Assembly: GCF_009856415.1 (NCBI RefSeq) | Contig: NZ_WMEZ01000004.1 | Span: forward strand, 62,001-126,000 | DNA: 64,000 bases | Direction of reading: 5' to 3' | From: Halobacillus litoralis | GTDB lineage: Bacteria > Bacillota > Bacilli > Bacillales > Halobacillaceae | In this document: positions 59,396 through 64,000 of the stretch, in pieces | Layout: each line of letters opens with the position of its first letter | Numbering within the stretch: the stretch's first letter is position 1 | Program-made: the position numbers and the translations under genes | The notes under the pieces: generated by a model | The model's database searches: none | Told to the model about the DNA's origin: nothing | Seen by the model: the letters and a program-made list of their open reading frames with translations, nothing else

Positions 59396-59420
59396 AACAA
59401 ATTTAGATTGTAAAAAGATG

Positions 59421-59456
59421 ATGAAAGCCGCGCTGCTTTGGCAACGCGGCTTTCAT
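59421..59456 (-). terminator. trxA terminator
   Basis: 12-bp stem ATGAAAGCCGCG / CGCGGCTTTCAT with a 12-nt loop and a following T-rich stretch on the minus strand. Confidence 0.85.
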
Positions 59457-59470
59457 AGTAAATTCATTCA

Positions 59471-59785
59471 TTAAGAATGTTTTTGAATCAATTCAGCAAG
59501 TGCTTCTTTTGGTTGGAAGCCGATAACCTGGTCAACCACTTGACCATCTTTGAATAGAAGCAGTGTCGGGATACTCATGACACCGAATTTACCTGCTGTT
59601 TCTTGGTTCTCATCAACATCAAGTTTGACGATTTTTACTTGATCGCTCATTTCCGCATCCAGTTCTTCTAATACGGGCGCAATCATCTTACAAGGTCCGC
59701 ACCATGGTGCCCAGAAATCAGCTAGGACAAGACCCTGGTTTGTTTCTTCTGTAAAGTTCTGATCAGTTGCTTTTACAATTGCCAT
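59471..59785 (-). CDS. trxA: thioredoxin
   Basis: 104 residues. Active site in [20 protein letters not shown] (Cys29 and Cys32), cis-proline segment [12 protein letters not shown]. The main cytosolic protein disulfide reductant. The same order uvrC-trxA-etfA-etfB occurs in B. subtilis. GAGGAGG precedes the ATG. Confidence 0.98.
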   Translation of the reverse strand: MAIVKATDQNFTEETNQGLVLADFWAPWCGPCKMIAPVLEELDAEMSDQVKIVKLDVDENQETAGKFGVMSIPTLLLFKDGQVVDQVIGFQPKEALAELIQKHS

Positions 59786-59882
59786 ACTATAATTCCTCCT
59801 CGACCTAATAGTCTGTTAAGAGTATATCACTATCTATTTTTAGTGACTAACAATTTGTTTATACCTTATTTAAACATGGAAT

Positions 59883-59914
59883 AAAGCCGAAGCCAAATAT
59901 TTGGCTTCGGCTTT
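59883..59914 (-). terminator. terminator of the fad-etf operon
   Basis: Perfect 16-bp palindromic stem (AAAGCCGAAGCCAAAT and its complement) 4 bp past the etfA stop, followed by T-rich sequence on the minus strand. Confidence 0.85.
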
Positions 59915-59918
59915 ATGG

Positions 59919-60899
59919 TCAGGCGTTTACTTTCATCTCTTTGATTTCTTCAATTAGTTTAGGTACAACATCGAACAAATCGCCAACGATTCCATAATCC
60001 GCTACATTGAATATGTTCGCTTCCGGATCTTTGTTAATCGCCACAATAACTTTGGAATTCGACATTCCAGCTAAGTGTTGAATGGCTCCAGAAATACCAC
60101 ATGCAATATACAAGTCTGGCGTAACGACCTTCCCTGTTTGACCAATTTGTAAGGAGTAGTCGCAATAACCAGCATCACAAGCTCCGCGGGATGCTCCGAC
60201 TGTACCGCCAAGAACTTCGGCAAGTTTCTCAAGTGGTTCAAAACCTTCTGCACTCTTCACACCACGACCACCGGCGATGATGACTTTCGCTTCTGAAAGA
60301 TCGACACCATCCGAAGACTTGCGCAAGACATCTTTTATGATTGTACGGATATTTGAAATCTCTACTTCTTTCTCGGATACACTTCCAGCTAAAGAATCAT
60401 CTCTTGTAAGGGCTGGAATGTTATTTGGACGAATGGTCGCAAATACGAGTCCCTCTGTAACCATTTTCTTTTCGAAAGCTTTTCCGGAGTAGATGGGACG
60501 TGTGAAAACAATGTCTCCACCTTCAGCGACTACCTCAGTAGCATCTGAAATTAGTCCGGACTCGAGCTTACTGGCAAGTTTCGGTGTCAAATCTTTACCG
60601 ATCGCTGTATGGCCCATGATGATTCCTTCAGGTGATTCATCCTGAATGACCTGATATACGGCTTGACCATAACCATCAGATGTATACGTTTTCAAATCTG
60701 AGTTTGAAACAGTGATAACTCTGGAAGCTCCATAGTAAACCATTTCCTGTCCCATTTCATTCAAATCGCCATCTCCACAAAGGACACCGACGACTTCTCC
60801 CCCATCACTGACGATATTTGCTGCCGCAATGGCTTCGAATGTAACATTACGAAGAGATCCTTCTCTTGCTTCTCCGATCACCAACATTTTTTTACTCAT
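59919..60899 (-). CDS. etfA: electron transfer flavoprotein alpha subunit
   Basis: 326 residues. C-terminal FAD-binding domain with VIIAGGRGVKSAEGFEPLEK, GASRGACDAGYCDYSLQIGQ and GISGAIQHLAGM. With EtfB it carries electrons from acyl-CoA dehydrogenases to the respiratory chain. It follows etfB by 25 bp in the FadR-controlled operon. Confidence 0.97.
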   Translation of the reverse strand: MSKKMLVIGEAREGSLRNVTFEAIAAANIVSDGGEVVGVLCGDGDLNEMGQEMVYYGASRVITVSNSDLKTYTSDGYGQAVYQVIQDESPEGIIMGHTAIGKDLTPKLASKLESGLISDATEVVAEGGDIVFTRPIYSGKAFEKKMVTEGLVFATIRPNNIPALTRDDSLAGSVSEKEVEISNIRTIIKDVLRKSSDGVDLSEAKVIIAGGRGVKSAEGFEPLEKLAEVLGGTVGASRGACDAGYCDYSLQIGQTGKVVTPDLYIACGISGAIQHLAGMSNSKVIVAINKDPEANIFNVADYGIVGDLFDVVPKLIEEIKEMKVNA

Positions 60900-60924
60900 A
60901 AAGATTCTCCTTTCCCTTGTCTAT

Positions 60925-61698
60925 TTAAAGTACTTTCGCTTCTGTTTTTAATAATGATACAAGTTCTTTTACTTGGTCATCGACTTCTCCTTCAAGCACT
61001 TTTCCTGCTTGCTTTTCAGGTGGAAGGAAAATTTCAGTCGTTTTTGTTTTTGGTTCCACATCGTCTTCATCCAGATCGAGGTCATCGATTTCAAGCTCAT
61101 CAAGTGGCTTTTTCTTCGCTTTCATAATTCCTGGCAAAGAAGGGTACCTCGGCTCATTCAAACCTTGCTGACAAGTGACGAGGACAGGAAGTGTCGTTTC
61201 GACCTTTTCAACATCTCCTTCAACATCGCGCTCAATATTTACTGTCGTACCGTCAATTTTGATATCCGTGATTGTCGTCACACATGGCATATCCAAACGT
61301 TCCGCAAGACGAGGACCTACTTGACCACTGGCTTCATCAATGGCTACGTTCCCGCCAAGAATAATGTCGACTTCTTTATCTTCAAAGAATGCCTCAAGAA
61401 TTTTAACCGTTGTAAACTGGTCACCTTCTTCAAGATCATCTTCCGTGTTAATTAGAACCGCTTTATCTGCTCCCATAGCCAGAGCTGTACGAAGCTGTTT
61501 CTCTGCTTCCTCTTCTCCGATCGTCACAACTGTCACTTCACCGCCGTGCTCGTCACGCAGATTGATCGCTTCTTCCACCGCATACTCATCGTATGGGTTG
61601 ATGATGTATTCTGCTCCATCATCAGCAATCACTCCATTACTTACAGAGATTTTTTCTTCTGTGTCAAACGTTCTTTTCAGCAAAACGTAAATATTCAT
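60925..61698 (-). CDS. etfB: electron transfer flavoprotein beta subunit
   Basis: 257 residues. ETF-beta pattern: NPYDEYAVEEAINLRDEHGG, ALAMGADKAVLI, LGGNVAIDEASGQVGPRLAE and the C-terminal signature LNEPRYPSLPGIMKAKKKPL. Binds AMP and partners EtfA in fatty-acid beta-oxidation. Confidence 0.97.
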   Translation of the reverse strand: MNIYVLLKRTFDTEEKISVSNGVIADDGAEYIINPYDEYAVEEAINLRDEHGGEVTVVTIGEEEAEKQLRTALAMGADKAVLINTEDDLEEGDQFTTVKILEAFFEDKEVDIILGGNVAIDEASGQVGPRLAERLDMPCVTTITDIKIDGTTVNIERDVEGDVEKVETTLPVLVTCQQGLNEPRYPSLPGIMKAKKKPLDELEIDDLDLDEDDVEPKTKTTEIFLPPEKQAGKVLEGEVDDQVKELVSLLKTEAKVL

Positions 61699-61716
61699 GT
61701 CTATATACCTCCTGGG

Positions 61717-62490
61717 CTATTGATTTTTGAATGCTGGTTTTCTTTTTTCAATGAATGCCTGGATGCCTTCTTTAGCATCTTCATTCCCAAACACCTCTCC
61801 AAAGGCGTCTGCTTCCGCATGGTTCCCTGCTTCAAACTGAGAGGTATGGGCATACGGAATCAACTTCATGACATGATGAATGGTCGGCCCGCTTTTCTGG
61901 GATATGGTTTGAGCCAGCTGTTCTGCTTTTTCAAAAAGTTCCTCACTAGAGAAACTTTGATTAGCTAGACCTACTCGGGCAGCTTCTTCACCACTAATCG
62001 GCACACCTGTCAAGATCATTTCATAAGCTTTTGCTGTGCCGACATATCTTGGTAACCTTTGGGTCCCTGCAAAGCCGGGGATAATTCCAAGATTCAATTC
62101 AGGCAACCCTAACTTTGCATCATCAGCTACATAGCGGATATGGCAGGACATGGCAAGCTCTAGGCCTCCACCTAGTGCTGCTCCATGGATAGCAGCAATT
62201 ACAGGCACGTGGAAATTCTCAATTCTACTAAACAATTGCTGCCCCTTAGCTGCCAATCCCTTATAATCATCTGCTCCTTGGAGAGATGTAAATTCCTTAA
62301 TATCTGCTCCTGCAGAGAAGAAACGTCCTTCCCCTTTAAGAAGGATGGCTTTTATGGAAGAATCGCTCTCCACTTGGTCCAGTTCCTTGGAAAGATCCTG
62401 AAGAATGGAGCTGGACAGTGCGTTTGCAGGCGGGCTCTGTATCGTGATTTCCGCCACATTCCCTTTTACTTGTGAAGTTAAAGTCGACAA
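61717..62490 (-). CDS. fadB: enoyl-CoA hydratase
   Basis: 257 residues from a TTG start with AAAGGTGAT upstream. Crotonase motifs: SPPANALSSSILQDL, FFSAGADIKEF (oxyanion hole) and AIHGAALGGGLELAMSCHIR, with the catalytic region LPELNLGIIPGFAGTQRLPR (both glutamates present). It hydrates trans-2-enoyl-CoA in beta-oxidation. The gene starts 17 bp downstream of the fadR stop. Confidence 0.93.
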   Translation of the reverse strand: MSTLTSQVKGNVAEITIQSPPANALSSSILQDLSKELDQVESDSSIKAILLKGEGRFFSAGADIKEFTSLQGADDYKGLAAKGQQLFSRIENFHVPVIAAIHGAALGGGLELAMSCHIRYVADDAKLGLPELNLGIIPGFAGTQRLPRYVGTAKAYEMILTGVPISGEEAARVGLANQSFSSEELFEKAEQLAQTISQKSGPTIHHVMKLIPYAHTSQFEAGNHAEADAFGEVFGNEDAKEGIQAFIEKRKPAFKNQ

Positions 62491-62506
62491 ATCATCATCA
62501 CCTTTC

Positions 62507-63097
62507 TCACTTATCATGACGGGCTAATCCATTCACAATTAAGCTATGGACTTCTTTTGCTTGTTCTTCTATGTTATAACGCTGCTCTTTCATGACCCAA
62601 TTTGTCACCGTCTCATCCATCGTTCCAAAAATCATTTGACGTACAAGACGGCGATCCAGGCCACTACGGAACAACTCCTCTTCGACACCTTCTTCAACAA
62701 TTTGATCAATGACGTTCAAATAGCGCTTCAATACATGATTGATTTTTTGCCTCAACTCTTTATTCGATTGGCGCAATTCCAACTGTGTCACAATCGCGAG
62801 ATGGTGGTCAGCAGCCAGCTGTTCAAAATGTGTTTGGATTAAAGTTAAAAGCTTTTGTTCCGCTGACTGCTTAGAGGTTGTTTCCTGCTCAATCTTTTCT
62901 ATGAATTGCCCCATTTTTTCTTGAAACAATGATACAAGGATATCTTCCTTGTTTTTAAAATAAAGGTAGATGGTTCCATCTGCCACTCCTGCTTTCTTTG
63001 CTATCTTAGAAACTTGAGAAGAGTGGTAGCCATTTTCAGCAATGACTTCGACAGCTGCATCAATAATTTGTTTGAATTTCGGTTTATTTTTCTTCAA
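62507..63097 (-). CDS. fadR: FadR, TetR-family repressor of fatty-acid degradation genes
   Basis: 196 residues. TetR HTH: IIDAAVEVIAENGYHSSQVS, KIAKKAGVADGTIYLYFKNK. The C-terminal ligand domain (FGTMDETVTNWVMKEQRY) is of the YsiA/FadR type that binds long-chain acyl-CoA and then leaves DNA. It is the first gene of fadR-fadB-etfB-etfA, preceded by a matching operator. Confidence 0.95.
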   Translation of the reverse strand: MKKNKPKFKQIIDAAVEVIAENGYHSSQVSKIAKKAGVADGTIYLYFKNKEDILVSLFQEKMGQFIEKIEQETTSKQSAEQKLLTLIQTHFEQLAADHHLAIVTQLELRQSNKELRQKINHVLKRYLNVIDQIVEEGVEEELFRSGLDRRLVRQMIFGTMDETVTNWVMKEQRYNIEEQAKEVHSLIVNGLARHDK

Positions 63098-63130
63098 TGG
63101 TATATCTCCTTGCTATTGCGAACTGAAAAA

Positions 63131-63148
63131 TGAATGAATCATCATTCA
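63131..63148. promoter_or_regulatory. FadR operator
   Basis: TGAATGAATCATCATTCA matches the B. subtilis FadR consensus TGAATGAMTANTCATTCA at 17 of 18 positions. It lies 34 bp upstream of the fadR start, implying autorepression of the operon. Confidence 0.85.
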
Positions 63149-63198
63149 CTTATTATTCTACAAGCAAAGAAATATTCTGTCAACTTTCTTTTTTGTGT

Positions 63199-63999
63199 TT
63201 ATTGGATACTTTCAGATTCCTCATATTTCCGCTTCTCCTCATCGATCAATGTTCTCCTTAAGATCTTACCGACCGCTGTTTTCGGTAACTCCTCTCTGAA
63301 CTCATATAACCTCGGGACCTTATAAGAAGCAATGTTTTTACGACAATATTCATTCAATTCATCTTCCGTAATTTCACTTCCTTGTTTTTTAACGATGAAG
63401 GCTTTTACGGTTTCTCCACGATACGGGTCAGGAACTCCTACAACGACAGCTTCTTGAATTTCTGAGTGCTCATAAAGGACTTCTTCCACTTCACGAGGAT
63501 AGATGTTATATCCGCCTGCGATGATCATATCTTTTTTCCGATCTACGATATAAAAGTATCCAGCATCATCCATATACCCCATATCACCTGTACGGAACCA
63601 CCCATCCTCACTGAGTACCTGTGCCGTTTCCTCTGGCCTGTTCCAATAACCTCTCATTACTTGAGGACCTTTGACGACGATTTCTCCGATTTCTCCATTC
63701 TCAGCCTCTTCATCCGCATCCATCTTGTAGATCTTGGCGTCCGTGTCTGGCCATGGTACACCGATACTTCCACTCATACGCTGTCCCCATACCAAGTTGG
63801 AATGGGTAACTGGAGAAGTTTCCGTCAACCCATAGCCTTCAACAAGACGTCCACCTGTGACAGCTTCAAAACGTTCTTGGACTTCAACCGGCAACGGAGC
63901 TGAACCACTGATACAGGCTTCAATAGATGAAAGATCATATTTTTTCAAATTCGGGTGGTTCAGTAAGGCGATATAAATTGTAGGGGCACCAGGGAATAA
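63199..63999 (-). CDS. lcfA: long-chain-fatty-acid-CoA ligase, 3' part (gene continues past the window)
   Basis: About 266 codons of the C-terminal half. The frame stays open to the right edge (LFPGAPTIYIALLNHPNLKK), so the start lies beyond 64,000. ANL-superfamily motifs: ISGSAPLPVEVQERFEAVTG, EGYGLTETSPVT, the hinge DGWFRTGDMGYMDDAGYFYI, DRKKDMIIAGGYNIYPREVE and the catalytic lysine in ELPKTAVGKILRR. It activates fatty acids for beta-oxidation, upstream of the fadR operon as in B. subtilis. Confidence 0.95.
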   Translation of the reverse strand, partial: LFPGAPTIYIALLNHPNLKKYDLSSIEACISGSAPLPVEVQERFEAVTGGRLVEGYGLTETSPVTHSNLVWGQRMSGSIGVPWPDTDAKIYKMDADEEAENGEIGEIVVKGPQVMRGYWNRPEETAQVLSEDGWFRTGDMGYMDDAGYFYIVDRKKDMIIAGGYNIYPREVEEVLYEHSEIQEAVVVGVPDPYRGETVKAFIVKKQGSEITEDELNEYCRKNIASYKVPRLYEFREELPKTAVGKILRRTLIDEEKRKYEESESIQ

Positions 64000-64000
64000 C

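Noticed and set aside
1-64000. CRISPR array
   Set aside because: No regularly spaced direct repeats with unique spacers were seen; the repeats present are palindromes, iteron-like units or codon repeats.

Overview
The window is a low-GC Gram-positive, spore-forming Bacillaceae chromosome. This is inferred from clpX-tig-ysoA, ysnB-rdgB-rph-gerM-racE-ysmB-gerE, sdhCAB-yslB-uvrC-trxA and etfA-etfB-fadB-fadR-lcfA in the order known from Bacillus subtilis, from the sporulation genes (sda, gerM, gerE), and from strong AGGAGG-type ribosome sites. The genus cannot be fixed from sequence alone; a moderately halophilic relative such as Halobacillus or Virgibacillus is possible.

Layout. Positions 1-11.4 kb: core genes for protein quality control, DNA-damage and nucleotide housekeeping and sporulation, with two tRNAs. 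Positions 11,485-49,908: an apparently complete siphovirus-type prophage of about 38.4 kb. Positions 49.9-64 kb: a ComP/ComA-like two-component pair, succinate dehydrogenase, uvrC, trxA and the fatty-acid oxidation operon under a FadR operator.

The central observation is that the prophage is inserted inside gerE, the last regulator of the mother-cell sporulation cascade. The 5' part of gerE (48 codons, with its start, ribosome site and a sigma-K-type promoter) lies at the right end. The last 26 codons and the terminator lie at the left end. Joining them at a TT dinucleotide rebuilds a 74-codon GerE in frame. It also leaves a 50-bp phage attachment site that is symmetric about the same TT. The large serine recombinase needed for this lies 36 bp inside the left end. 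This is the arrangement of developmentally excised elements such as skin (sigK) and SPbeta (spsM).

The prophage reads, on the minus strand from right to left: Cro-like gene, small early genes, a replication module of SPP1 G38P-G39P-G40P type with iteron-like repeats, dUTPase, many micro-genes, ArpU late regulator, a small tyrosine recombinase, an AT-rich three-gene cassette ending in a PIN-domain gene, HNH/terminase, portal, ClpP-like protease, HK97-fold capsid, connectors, tail, lysis genes and recombinase. The capsid gene ends in CCC-TAA, and a fibronectin type III domain follows in the +1 frame, so a programmed +1 frameshift fusion is predicted. On the plus strand at the right end lie the CI-like repressor (four 17-bp operators face it), a ParB-like plus Dam-methylase pair, and an ImmA/IrrE-like metallopeptidase under a perfect LexA box. 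About a dozen short genes of 20-60 codons were read directly from the sequence and are included.
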